Positions 1 to 7,150 of a DNA stretch of 20,167 nucleotides are shown piece by piece (within the stretch, counting starts at the first letter, position 1; the number at the start of each line of letters is the position of its first letter). The notes beneath the pieces are model-generated. The model did no database searches. It was not told where the DNA came from and was given only the letters and a program-made list of their open reading frames with translations. The stretch spans positions 1-20,167 of the forward strand of contig JBHJOF010000300.1 of NCBI GenBank assembly GCA_050330055.1, read 5' to 3'. Source of the stretch: JBHJOF01 sp050330055. GTDB taxonomy: Bacteria > Pseudomonadota > Alphaproteobacteria > Kiloniellales > JAKSDN01. The translations under genes were made by a program, and so were the position numbers.

Positions 1-489
1 GGCCGCCGAGACCGGATAGTCGAGCGAGCCGCCCGGCGTCGAGGGTGAACGCGTGCCGACGTGCGAGGTCGGCGAGTACTGGCCCTTGGTCAGGCCGTAG
101 ATCTCGTTGTTGAACAGCAGGAACTGCAGGTCGACGTTGCGACGCAGCACGTGCAGCAGGTGGTTGCCGCCGATCGACAGCGCGTCGCCGTCGCCGCTCA
201 CCACCCAGACGTCGAGCTCCGGGTTGGCCAGCTTCACGCCGGTCGCGAAGGCCGGCGCGCGGCCGTGGATCGTGTGAAAGCCGTAGGTCGACATATAGTA
301 GGGAAAGCGCGCGGCGCAGCCGATGCCGGAGATGAAGACGGTCTTCTCGATCGGCACCTGCAGATCGGCCAGCGTGCGCTGCACGGCCTTGAGGATGGCG
401 TAGTCGCCGCAGCCCGGGCACCAGCGCACCTCCTGGTCGGAGGCGTAGTCCTTGGGTGCGAGGGTCGCCGGCGGTTGGATCGTGTTCAT
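1..489 (-). CDS. korB: 2-oxoacid:ferredoxin oxidoreductase beta subunit, partial (C-terminus outside window)
   Basis: Beta subunit of a CoA-dependent 2-oxoacid (most likely 2-oxoglutarate):ferredoxin oxidoreductase, a cytoplasmic thiamine-diphosphate and Fe-S enzyme that decarboxylates the oxoacid to acyl-CoA and reduces ferredoxin. The 163 visible codons hold the CPGC cluster motif (Cys24, Cys27), a third cysteine in GIGCAAR (Cys58), and the ThDP/Mg motif GDGDALSIGGNH followed by N..YGLTKGQ. These are hallmarks of the KorB/PorB family. The ATG at 489 follows a GGAGAG ribosome site by 7 bases. It lies 20 bases downstream of korA, so the two are one operon. Family members are usually about 300-350 residues, so roughly half the protein is missing because the window ends, not because the gene is broken. 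Substrate choice (2-oxoglutarate versus pyruvate or branched oxoacids) is inferred from overall resemblance. Confidence 0.93.
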   Translation of the reverse strand, partial: MNTIQPPATLAPKDYASDQEVRWCPGCGDYAILKAVQRTLADLQVPIEKTVFISGIGCAARFPYYMSTYGFHTIHGRAPAFATGVKLANPELDVWVVSGDGDALSIGGNHLLHVLRRNVDLQFLLFNNEIYGLTKGQYSPTSHVGTRSPSTPGGSLDYPVSAA

Positions 490-509
490 TTGCGTGCTCT
501 CCGGCGCGG

Positions 510-2378
510 TCACAGATCGAGCAGCGTGGTGACCGCCGATTCGATCTCGCTGATCTTGAAGGGCCGGCCGCTGACCTTGTTCAGGCCCTGCGCCGGCACC
601 AGGAACTGGCTGCGCAGCAGGGTGACGAGCTGGCCCTGGTTCATCTCCGGCACCAGCACGCGGTCGTACTGCCGCAGCAGCTCGCCCAGGTTGCGCGGCA
701 GCGGCCAGATGTGGCGGATGTGGATGTGCGCCACGTCCAGCGCCTTGGCGCGCAGGTTCGAGACCGCGCGGCTGATCGGCCCGTAGGTCGAGCCCCAGCC
801 GACCACGGCGACCCGGCCGGCAGCCGAGCCGAGCTCCACGTCCTGCAGCGGGATGTCGTTGGCGATGCGCGCGATCTTGGTCGCCCGCACGTCCGACATG
901 CGCTGGTGGTTCGCCGGGTCGTAGGAGACGTTGCCGCTGGCGTAGTCCTTCTCCAGCCCGCCGATGCGGTGCTCCAGCCCCGGCGTGCCCGGCACCGCCC
1001 AGGCCCGCGCCAGGGTTTCGGGGTCGCGCAGGAAGGGGTGGAAGCCCTCCGGGTCGCGGCGGAACTGGACCGGGAAACGCGGCATGGTCTCGACGTCGGG
1101 CAAACGCCAGGGCTCGGCCGCGTTGGCGATGTAGCCGTCACTCAGCAGGATGACCGGCGTCATGTACCTGGTGGCGAGCCGCACCGCCTCGATCGCGACC
1201 TTGAAGCAGTCTGACGGCGAGCGCGCGGCCAGCACGACCAGCGGGCTGTCGGCGTTGCGCCCGAAGACCGCCTGATAGAGATCCGACTGCTCGGTCTTGG
1301 TCGGCAGCCCGGTCGAGGGGCCGCCGCGCTGGGCGTTGACCAGCACCAGCGGCAGCTCGGCCGCGATCGCGAGACCAAGCGCCTCGGTCTTGAGCGCGAC
1401 GCCGGGCCCTGAGCTCGAGGTCACGCCGAGCGAGCCGGCGTAGGAGGCGCCGATCGCGGCGCAGACCGCGGCGATCTCGTCCTCCGCCTGGAAGGTCATG
1501 ACGTCGAAGCCCTTGAGCGCCGCCAGGCTGTGCAGGAGCTGCGAAGCCGGCGTGATCGGGTAGGAGCAGAAGGCGAGCTTGAGCCCGGCGAACTGGGCAC
1601 CGGCGACCAGGCCCCAGGCCATGGCTTCGGTGCCGGTCACGTTGCGATAGAGCCCCGGCGCCAGATCGGCGCCCGGCACCGAGTAGGTCTCGACGCCCTC
1701 CATCACCTCGGCGGTCTCGCCGAAGGCGTGGCCGGCGTTGAGCGCGGCAATGTTGGCCGATGCCAGCTCCGGCCGCGCGGCGAACTTCTGGCGCAGCCAG
1801 GTGACCGATTCCGCGCGGTCGCGCCCGAACATCCAGTAGACCAGGCCGAGCGCCCACATGTTCTTGCAGCGCAGCGCTTCCTTGTTGCTCAGGCCCTGGC
1901 CCGCCACCGCCTCGATCGTCTGCTTCGACATGTCGATCGGCAGCAGGCGAAAGGCCTCTAGGCTGCCGTCCTCGCGCGGATCGGCGTCGTAGCCGGCCTT
2001 GCGCAGGTTCTTCTCGTTGAAGCTGCCGCTGTCCAGGATCACCAAGCCGCCCGGCTTGACGTCGCCCAGGTCGACCTTGAGGGCGGCCGGGTTCATCGCC
2101 ACCAGCACGTCGAGCGCGTCGCCCGCTGTCTTGATGCCGCGCGCGCCGAAATTGATCTGGAAGGCCGAGACGCCGAAGGTCGTGCCGACCGGCGCGCGGA
2201 TCTCCGCCGGAAAGTCGGGAAAGGTCGCCAGGTCGTTGCCGGCCAGTGCGGTGGCCATGGTGAAGCGGCTGCCGGTAAACTGCATGCCGTCGCCCGAATC
2301 GCCGGCGAAGCGCACCACCGCGGAGACGATTTCCCGACGCTGCGGTCGCTCCTGACCGAGCGCCGTGGTTCCGTCCAT
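510..2378 (-). CDS. korA: 2-oxoacid:ferredoxin oxidoreductase alpha subunit (gamma-alpha fusion)
   Basis: Large subunit of the KorAB 2-oxoacid:ferredoxin oxidoreductase, 622 residues from the chosen start. The N-terminal third is the gamma domain, with GDSGDG at about residues 26-31 and FPAEIRAPVG. After a linker comes the alpha domain with the YPITP motif (about 273-277), the EDE acidic motif (about 299-301) and the RGGPSTGLPTKTEQSDL segment (from about 351), then a transketolase C-like domain. The gamma-alpha fusion is the usual bacterial two-subunit KorAB arrangement, and the length is normal. An ATG at 2396 and a TTG at 2399 are also in frame. The ATG at 2378 is preferred because a perfect GGAGGTG lies 9 bases before it, and the longer forms would place this site inside the coding sequence. 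korB follows 20 bases downstream. In aerobes this enzyme can bypass 2-oxoglutarate dehydrogenase and feed ferredoxin; the nearby reductase and corrinoid genes fit a ferredoxin-linked role (inference). Confidence 0.95.
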   Translation of the reverse strand: MDGTTALGQERPQRREIVSAVVRFAGDSGDGMQFTGSRFTMATALAGNDLATFPDFPAEIRAPVGTTFGVSAFQINFGARGIKTAGDALDVLVAMNPAALKVDLGDVKPGGLVILDSGSFNEKNLRKAGYDADPREDGSLEAFRLLPIDMSKQTIEAVAGQGLSNKEALRCKNMWALGLVYWMFGRDRAESVTWLRQKFAARPELASANIAALNAGHAFGETAEVMEGVETYSVPGADLAPGLYRNVTGTEAMAWGLVAGAQFAGLKLAFCSYPITPASQLLHSLAALKGFDVMTFQAEDEIAAVCAAIGASYAGSLGVTSSSGPGVALKTEALGLAIAAELPLVLVNAQRGGPSTGLPTKTEQSDLYQAVFGRNADSPLVVLAARSPSDCFKVAIEAVRLATRYMTPVILLSDGYIANAAEPWRLPDVETMPRFPVQFRRDPEGFHPFLRDPETLARAWAVPGTPGLEHRIGGLEKDYASGNVSYDPANHQRMSDVRATKIARIANDIPLQDVELGSAAGRVAVVGWGSTYGPISRAVSNLRAKALDVAHIHIRHIWPLPRNLGELLRQYDRVLVPEMNQGQLVTLLRSQFLVPAQGLNKVSGRPFKISEIESAVTTLLDL

Positions 2379-2387
2379 TGTCTTACG

Positions 2388-2394
2388 CACCTCC
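2388..2394 (-). promoter_or_regulatory. Shine-Dalgarno site that sets the korA start
   Basis: Read on the minus strand this is GGAGGTG, ending 9 bases before the ATG at 2378. It overlaps the competing upstream ATG at 2396, so that earlier start would have the ribosome site inside the gene. It therefore supports a 622-residue KorA rather than the longer alternatives. Confidence 0.7.
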
Positions 2395-2689
2395 ATCAAA
2401 AGGCCCGCGTCGCGTGCCGGCTTCGGACCGGCACTTGCCCAGACGGCCCCTTGAACTCCCGGCTCCTTTTCCCCTGCTCGTACACCGAACGAGAAGCCAT
2501 TTCATCCATGGATTTCCTGCGGATATTGCCGGGCCCCCAGAGCTCCGGGGCGCCCGGGCGCCAATCCCGACAGGCTGCGCAACGGGGATCTGCCTACCAC
2601 AGGTGAGTAACAAATAGGTAAGCGTGCCACCAGTCGAAACCCCGGGTCGAACGAGCGCCGGCCGGGAGCCAGCCGTGCGCCTGTCGCAT

Positions 2690-2713
2690 GCCTGGCCCGG
2701 CGCCCAGCCAGGC
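2690..2713 (-). terminator. Weak candidate transcription end after the ferredoxin-NADP reductase
   Basis: An inverted repeat of 7-bp perfect arms (GCCTGGC and GCCAGGC, 10-base loop) begins 4 bases beyond the reductase stop. There is no poly-T tract on the downstream side of the minus strand, so it may act as an mRNA 3' stabiliser or nothing at all rather than a true intrinsic terminator. Confidence 0.25.
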
Positions 2714-2716
2714 GTT

Positions 2717-4072
2717 CTAGCCGGTGCGGCGCTGGCCGGCGGACTTGCCGAGGACGGCCAGCATGTCCTTGATGCGGAACAGCTTCTGGCGCGGTGCACC
2801 AGATGGCGCCGCGGCGATCTCGGCCGCCTCGATGGCCAGCCAGTCGGCGAAGCTGACCCAGGCGACGCGGCGCTCAGCGAGCAGCACCTGCAGCCCGGCG
2901 CGGCCTTCCTTGTCTCCTGGGGGCTTGCCTCCCCCTTTGCCCTCGGGCGCCAGATCCGCCGCGATATGGCTGGCGATCAGGTCGGCGTCGGGCTTGTTCG
3001 AGCCGATCACGCCGGTCGGGCCGCGCTTGGCCCAGCCGACCACGTACAGCCCCGGCGCGACCCGGCCCTCCTTGTTGCTGACGATGCCGCGCCGCTCGTC
3101 GAAGGGCACGCCCTCGATCGGCAGGGCGCGATAGCCGATCGCCGCCACCACCAGGCCGCAGTCGAGATCGAAGGTTTCGCCGGTCTCGACGACACGGCCG
3201 TCCTCGACCCGGGTGCGTTCGAGCCGCAGGCCGGTCACGCGCTCCTCTCCCAGCACCTCGACCGGCTTGGCATAGAACTGGAAGTGCAGGCGCTTGCGCT
3301 TGCCGTCGGGCGGCTGGCCGACGAAGCTGCGCAGCGTCTCGAGGTTCTTCTCGCGCAGGCGCCGATCGCGGGCGCTCCAGTCACCCTCGACGCGCTCGGG
3401 CAACTGCTCGGGATCGATGATCACCTGGCAGTCCTCGAGCTGGCCCATCTCGCGCAGCTCGACGTTGGTCCATTTCGCCTCCACCGGCCCGCGCCGGCCG
3501 AGCAGGTGGACGTCGCGGATCGGCGCGCCATGGATCGCGGCGGCGGCATACTCGGGCATGTCGGTCTTGGCCATCTCGCCTGGCGTCTTGACCAGCACGC
3601 GGGCGACATCGAGCGCCACGTTGCCGTTGCCGATGATGGCGATGGCCTCGCAGTTCAAGTCGGGGGCGAGGTCGCGGAAGTCGGGATGGCCGTTGTACCA
3701 GCCGACGAAGGCGGCGGCGCCATGAACGCCCGGCTTGTCGCCGCCGGGAACGTCGAGGCCGCGGTCGAGCGGCGCGCCGATCGCCAGCACCACGGCGTCG
3801 TAGAGCCCGCGCAGCTCGTCCAACGAGACGTCGCGGCCGATCTCGACATTGCCGAAGTAGCCGACGTGCTCGTCCCGCGCCGTACGCTCGTAGGCGCGCG
3901 TCACCCGCTTGGTGCTCTGGTGGTCGGGCGCCACGCCGAAGCGGATCAGACCATAGGGCGTAGGCAGGCTTTCCAGGATGTCGATCTGGCAGTCGAGGCC
4001 GAGCTTGAGCAGCGCCTCCACCGTGTAGAAGCCACTGGGGCCGGCCCCGATGACGGCGACGCTGAGCGTCAT
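2717..4072 (-). CDS. Ferredoxin--NADP reductase, adrenodoxin-reductase type (FprA-like)
   Basis: Cytoplasmic FAD flavoprotein that moves electrons between ferredoxin and NADP(H). The N-terminus has the FAD dinucleotide fold VIGAGPSGFYTVEALLKLG, followed by the ESLPTPYGLIRFGVAPDH segment typical of the adrenodoxin reductase family. The mid-region has an NADP-binding motif, GNGNVALDVARVL. The C-terminal GWAKRGPTGVIGSNKPDA motif is also family-typical. The length from the ATG at 4072 is 451 residues, matching the family; an in-frame ATG at 4123 would add 17 Arg/Ala-rich residues before the FAD motif and looks unlikely. Neither start has a strong ribosome site. The stop codon is TAG. It lies on the same strand as korAB with a 338-base gap, so it may be a separate transcript, and it is divergent from the corrinoid operon. 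Pairing with KorAB suggests ferredoxin-NADP(H) exchange. The direction of electron flow cannot be read from sequence. Confidence 0.92.
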   Translation of the reverse strand: MTLSVAVIGAGPSGFYTVEALLKLGLDCQIDILESLPTPYGLIRFGVAPDHQSTKRVTRAYERTARDEHVGYFGNVEIGRDVSLDELRGLYDAVVLAIGAPLDRGLDVPGGDKPGVHGAAAFVGWYNGHPDFRDLAPDLNCEAIAIIGNGNVALDVARVLVKTPGEMAKTDMPEYAAAAIHGAPIRDVHLLGRRGPVEAKWTNVELREMGQLEDCQVIIDPEQLPERVEGDWSARDRRLREKNLETLRSFVGQPPDGKRKRLHFQFYAKPVEVLGEERVTGLRLERTRVEDGRVVETGETFDLDCGLVVAAIGYRALPIEGVPFDERRGIVSNKEGRVAPGLYVVGWAKRGPTGVIGSNKPDADLIASHIAADLAPEGKGGGKPPGDKEGRAGLQVLLAERRVAWVSFADWLAIEAAEIAAAPSGAPRQKLFRIKDMLAVLGKSAGQRRTG

Positions 4073-4372
4073 CGGTTGGCGGCTCGCGGCTCGTGCAGAC
4101 CGCTGCGCGGGGCGACGCGCCATGCTGACAGGCTGCTCATCGGGCTCCGGCCATCGACCCTCACCTAATAACCATAATCGGGAGTCGGGAAAGCTTTGGC
4201 AAGCGGCCGCCCTCCGGCCCGCAAAATGGCGGAAATCCAGGCCCTCCGGGGCCTTGTCGCGTTTTTGCTAGGATTTGTCGCGCGAGAGGAAGCCCGGGCG
4301 GGCTGGAATGGCGCAAATCCTAAGCAGGCGCAGGCTTTGCTGCGCTGTTTTTGTGTAGACGGGTGCCTGGCC
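4073..4372. other. Divergent intergenic region between reductase and corrinoid operon
   Basis: No gene is supported in these 300 bases; the open frame running through it in phase with the corrinoid gene lacks a ribosome site and family-like sequence. The stretch around 4164-4190 is locally AT-rich (CTAATAACCATAATCGG). A direct repeat TTGTCGCG occurs at 4254-4261 and 4275-4282, exactly 21 bases apart. The promoters of both divergent units must lie here, but I could not pick out convincing -35/-10 pairs. Confidence 0.4.
4254..4282. repeat. Direct repeat TTGTCGCG x2, candidate operator
   Basis: TTGTCGCG at 4254-4261 is repeated exactly at 4275-4282. The 21-base period is about two helical turns, so both copies face the same side of the DNA, as expected for tandem binding of a regulator. 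It lies about 90-120 bases upstream of the corrinoid gene start. No known regulator is recognised, and chance cannot be excluded for an 8-mer in GC-rich DNA. Confidence 0.3.
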
Positions 4373-5086
4373 ATGTCGGATACGGAAGACGAACTCGATC
4401 TGCGCTCGCTCGACGACGACGAGCTCGTCAAGCAGATGATGGACGACCTCTACGACGGTCTCAAGGAGGAGATCGAGGAGGCCGTGCACATCCTGCTGGA
4501 ACGCGGCTGGACCCCCTATGACGTGCTGACCAAGGCGCTGGTCGAGGGCATGCGGATCGTCGGCATCGACTTCCGCGACGGCATCCTCTTCGTGCCCGAG
4601 GTGCTGCTGGCGGCCAACGCCATGAAGGCGGGCATGTTCATCCTGCGCCCGCTGCTGGTCGAGACCGGCGCCGAGCAGATCGGCAAGATGGTGATCGGCA
4701 CCGTCAAGGGCGACATCCACGACATCGGCAAGAACCTGGTCGGCATGATGATGGAGGGCGCCGGCTTCGAGATCATCGACCTGGGCATCAACAACCCGGT
4801 CGAGAACTATCTCGACGCGATCGAGAAGCACAAGCCCGACATCCTGGGCATGTCGGCGCTGCTGACCACCACCATGCCCTACATGAAGGTCGTGATCGAC
4901 ACGCTGAAGGAAAAAGGCATCCGCGACGACTACGTCGTTCTGGTCGGCGGGGCACCGCTGAACGAGGCCTTTGCCGAGGCGATCGGCGCGGACGCCTACT
5001 GCCGCGACGCCGCCGTGGCGGTGGAGACCGCCAAGGACTTCATGAAGCGCAAGCACAACCTGCGCCGCGGCGGCACCGCGGCCTAG
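4373..5086 (+). CDS. Corrinoid (B12-binding) methyltransferase protein, MtbC/MtgC-like
   Basis: Methyl-carrier corrinoid protein that shuttles a methyl group from a substrate-specific methyltransferase to tetrahydrofolate through cob(I)alamin/methylcobalamin. It is 237 residues. An N-terminal helical cap domain (about 10-100, with the methionine-synthase-like segment around FVPEVLLAANAMKAG) precedes the B12 domain. That domain has DIHDIG at 114-119 (His116 is the lower axial Co ligand), SALLTTTM at 161-168 and GGAPL at 192-196. These match the corrinoid proteins of methylamine, methanol and glycine betaine methyltransferase systems. The start is the ATG at 4373, where family similarity begins. 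A longer in-frame opening from 4196 reads as non-homologous sequence. No strong ribosome site is visible. It is the first gene of the plus-strand operon and ends in TAG. The exact substrate is unknown because the partner methyltransferase is absent here. Confidence 0.93.
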   Translation: MSDTEDELDLRSLDDDELVKQMMDDLYDGLKEEIEEAVHILLERGWTPYDVLTKALVEGMRIVGIDFRDGILFVPEVLLAANAMKAGMFILRPLLVETGAEQIGKMVIGTVKGDIHDIGKNLVGMMMEGAGFEIIDLGINNPVENYLDAIEKHKPDILGMSALLTTTMPYMKVVIDTLKEKGIRDDYVVLVGGAPLNEAFAEAIGADAYCRDAAVAVETAKDFMKRKHNLRRGGTAA

Positions 5087-5117
5087 ATACAGACTTTATC
5101 ATGGAGGGAGTGCTGCC

Positions 5118-5729
5118 ATGGCGGGGCCCGAGAGCCGCGCCGGAGAGACGCGCATGCTGCTGATCGCCTGCGGCGCGCTGGCGCGCGAGATCATGGACCT
5201 GATCCGGCTCAATGGCTGGTCGCACCTGACGGTGACCTGCCTGCCGGCGATCTGGCACAACACGCCGCAGCGCATCCCCGAGGGCGTGCGGCGCAAGATC
5301 CGCGCGGCCCAGGGCCAGTACGACCGGGTGCTGGTCGCCTATGGCGACTGCGGCACCGGCGGCGAGCTCGACCGGGTGCTCGAGGAAGAAGGCGCCGAGC
5401 GCATCGAGGGGCCGCACTGCTACGCCTTCTATCACGGCCTGGAGGACTTCGACCGCCAGGCCGAGGCCGAGCCGGCCTGCTTCTATCTGACCGACTACCT
5501 GGCGCGGCACTTCGACCGGCTGATCATCGAGGGCCTGGGCATCGACCGCCATCCGGAGCTGCTGCCCGACTACTTCGGCAACTACAAGCGCGTGGTCTAT
5601 CTGGCGCAGAGCGACGACCCGGCGCTGCGCGCCAAGGCCGAGGCGGCGGCGGCCAGGCTCGGGCTCGACTACGAGTACCGCTTCACCGGCTACGGCGGGC
5701 TCGGCGACTTCCTCAAGACGGCAGGCTGA
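5118..5729 (+). CDS. DUF1638 family protein in corrinoid operon
   Basis: Cytoplasmic protein of 203 residues that I assign to the DUF1638 family. It begins with an LLIACGALAREI segment, then LPAIWHNTPQRIPEGVR, a VLVAYGDCGTGGELD segment, a cysteine-containing GPHCYAFYHG and FYLTDYLARHFD. The conserved Cys/His/Asp residues suggest a metal or cofactor site, but no reaction is established. The ATG at 5118 is chosen because a GGAGGGAG ribosome site lies just upstream (about 5103-5110). A second in-frame ATG at 5154, preceded by GGAGA and closer to the conserved start, is possible. It lies 31 bases after the corrinoid gene and 16 bases before the next gene, so it is co-transcribed. DUF1638 genes recur next to corrinoid methyltransferase genes, from my recollection of the family, which suggests an accessory job in methyl transfer or corrinoid handling (inference). 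Confidence 0.88.
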   Translation: MAGPESRAGETRMLLIACGALAREIMDLIRLNGWSHLTVTCLPAIWHNTPQRIPEGVRRKIRAAQGQYDRVLVAYGDCGTGGELDRVLEEEGAERIEGPHCYAFYHGLEDFDRQAEAEPACFYLTDYLARHFDRLIIEGLGIDRHPELLPDYFGNYKRVVYLAQSDDPALRAKAEAAAARLGLDYEYRFTGYGGLGDFLKTAG

Positions 5730-5745
5730 CGGACGGGCCCTGACC

Positions 5746-6063
5746 ATGGCGCAGATCACCATCGTCTACTGGCGCGACATCCCGGCCCAGGTGATCGTCA
5801 AGGCCGGCCGCCAGACCGCCAAGCGGCAGCTCAGCGAGCGCTTCGAAAAGGCGATCGACCGCGCCGCCATGCGCGCCAAGCTGCGCGACACCGATTCCTA
5901 TCTGGCCGAATGGCGACGCGCCCAGCCGGTCGCCTGCGGCGACGACCTGGAAGCCGAGGCCGAGGGCGCCGCTCTGCGCCTGGAGGCCGAGTTCTCCGAC
6001 GAGCGCCTGGCCGAGATGGTCGCCAACGGCGGCCTGGCGGACGCATCGGGATCGCAAGCGTGA
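5746..6063 (+). CDS. Small 'virulence factor' family protein (scvC-like, PF13769-type)
   Basis: A 105-residue cytoplasmic protein with the N-terminal pattern ITIVYWRDIPAQVIVKAGR, which I recognise as the family annotated 'virulence factor'; that label carries no demonstrated mechanism here. The middle is Arg/Lys-rich (RQTAKRQLSERFEKAIDRAAM). The C-terminal half is acidic (DDLEAEAEGAALRLEAEF) and likely helical. It has no signal peptide or membrane segment. Spacing to DUF1638 is 16 bases, and its TGA stop overlaps the ATG of the next gene (TGATG at 6061-6065), so translation is probably coupled. Its place between corrinoid and folate genes argues for a role in the one-carbon pathway rather than in virulence (inference). 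Confidence 0.85.
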   Translation: MAQITIVYWRDIPAQVIVKAGRQTAKRQLSERFEKAIDRAAMRAKLRDTDSYLAEWRRAQPVACGDDLEAEAEGAALRLEAEFSDERLAEMVANGGLADASGSQA

Positions 6064-7022
6064 TGGAGGCGGCCGTGACGACGCGGAGCACAGCACCGGC
6101 GGCTGCAAGCGAGGCCGACATCCGCCGGCAACAGATCATCGACTTCCTTGAGGGCTTCACGATCGAGACCACGCCGGGCTCGGCCGCCAAGATTCCCGAC
6201 TACCGCGAGCACCTGCGGCCCGGCACCACGGTCTCGGTGACCTTCCTGCCCGGCTCCGACTTCGCCGACACGGTGGCGACGGCGCGCCGCCTGAAGGACG
6301 AGGGCTTCGATCCGGCGCCCCACTTCGCCGCCCGCTCGATCCCCAGCAAGGCCGACTTCGAGGGCTACCTGAAGCGCCTGCAGGGCGAGGTCGGCGTGAC
6401 CCAGGTGGTGGCCCTCGGCGGCGCCGTGAACCACCCGCTCGGGCCCTTCGACAGCTCCATGCAGCTGCTCGAGACCGGCCTGTTCGACAAGCACGGCATC
6501 AGGACCATCGGTCTCGCCGGCCATCCCGAGGGCAGCCCCGACATCTCCGACAAGGCGCTGGCCGAGGCGCTGACCTGGAAAAACGCCTTCGCCGAGCGCA
6601 GCGACGCCGACTGCTACCTCGCCACGCAGTTCTGCTTCGAGGCGGGGCCGATCATCGCCTGGGACCGCACCATCCGCGAGGCCGGCAACCGCCTGCCGAT
6701 CCACATCGGCGTGCCGGGCCTGGCCACGCTCAAGACGCTGATCAACCACGCGCGCGCTTGCGGCGTCGGCCCCTCGATGCGGGTGCTGACGCGGCAGGCC
6801 AGGCAGATCACCAAACTGCTCACCCTCTCCGCGCCGGACAAGCTGGTCACCGATCTCGCGGCCTACAAGGCGGGCGACCCGGACTGCGGCATCCGGCGGG
6901 CGCATTTCTATCCCTTGGGCGGCCTGCGCCGCTCGGCGCTCTGGGCCTATGCCGTGGCCGACGGCGCCTTTACCATGAACAGCAAGGGCGGCGGCTTCAC
7001 CGTCACCCGCGAGATCGAATGA
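6063..7022 (+). CDS. Methylenetetrahydrofolate reductase-like protein (MetF family)
   Basis: Flavin-type 5,10-methylenetetrahydrofolate reductase family member of 319 residues. In this operon it probably runs toward oxidation, turning methyl-THF made from the corrinoid protein into methylene-THF. Visible family features are the FTIETTPGSAAKI segment (Glu35 aligns with the catalytic Glu of MetF), VTFLPGSDFADTV, PHFAARSI (about 87-94), IGLAGHPEGSPD, TQFCFEAGPIIAWDR and IGVPGLATLKTL. The ATG at 6063 overlaps the preceding stop by one base; a longer in-frame opening from 5910 overlaps the upstream gene and reads as Arg/Gly-rich shadow sequence. The direction of the reaction is inferred from context. 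A biosynthetic MetF role is possible but less likely given the methyltransferase and activator downstream. Confidence 0.9.
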   Translation: MEAAVTTRSTAPAAASEADIRRQQIIDFLEGFTIETTPGSAAKIPDYREHLRPGTTVSVTFLPGSDFADTVATARRLKDEGFDPAPHFAARSIPSKADFEGYLKRLQGEVGVTQVVALGGAVNHPLGPFDSSMQLLETGLFDKHGIRTIGLAGHPEGSPDISDKALAEALTWKNAFAERSDADCYLATQFCFEAGPIIAWDRTIREAGNRLPIHIGVPGLATLKTLINHARACGVGPSMRVLTRQARQITKLLTLSAPDKLVTDLAAYKAGDPDCGIRRAHFYPLGGLRRSALWAYAVADGAFTMNSKGGGFTVTREIE

Positions 7023-7036
7023 GGCGGAGAGCGCAG

Positions 7037-7150
7037 ATGAGCGATTCGGGGTCGCAGACCGGGCGGCCCGGCGACGCCCGCTACAGCACAAACAGCGCGG
7101 CCGGCCGCAGCCTGCGCCGGGCCCGCCAGGGGAGTTCCGCAAGACCATGA
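7037..7150 (+). CDS. Possible 37-residue ORF coupled to the methyltransferase gene
   Basis: A short open frame starts with ATG at 7037, 5 bases after GGAGAG (7026-7031), and ends with a TGA that overlaps the ATG of the next gene (ATGA at 7147-7150). The peptide is polar and Arg/Ser-rich, with no domain I recognise. It fills the only sizeable gap in this tightly packed operon (7023-7146). It may be a leader or coupling ORF, a real small protein, or the remnant of a deleted gene. A good ribosome site and the stop-start overlap are the only support. Confidence 0.35.
   Translation: MSDSGSQTGRPGDARYSTNSAAGRSLRRARQGSSARP

Larger units (their letters stand above)
2379..2716. other. Intergenic region between the ferredoxin-NADP reductase and korA
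   Basis: No convincing gene is seen in these 338 bases; the open frames crossing it have no recognisable motifs. It presumably carries the korAB promoter and leader. A hairpin with 7-bp arms (GTGCCGG / CCGGCAC, 2414-2434) lies just upstream of the korA ribosome site and would be in the korA leader RNA. The 10-base palindrome ATCCATGGAT lies near 2504-2515. A second hairpin (GCCTGGC-N10-GCCAGGC, 2690-2713) sits directly after the reductase stop codon. It lacks a T-run, so it is only a weak candidate terminator. Confidence 0.4.

Noticed and set aside
456..1214. Long open frames on the plus strand opposite korAB
   Set aside because: They are GC-rich shadow frames (Arg, Val, Gln, His-rich) opposite a strongly recognisable gene, with no ribosome site or family motif.
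2624..4168. 514-codon plus-strand open frame opposite the ferredoxin-NADP reductase
   Set aside because: It mirrors the reductase in the antisense frame, has shadow-like composition, and the reductase has full FAD and NADP motifs.
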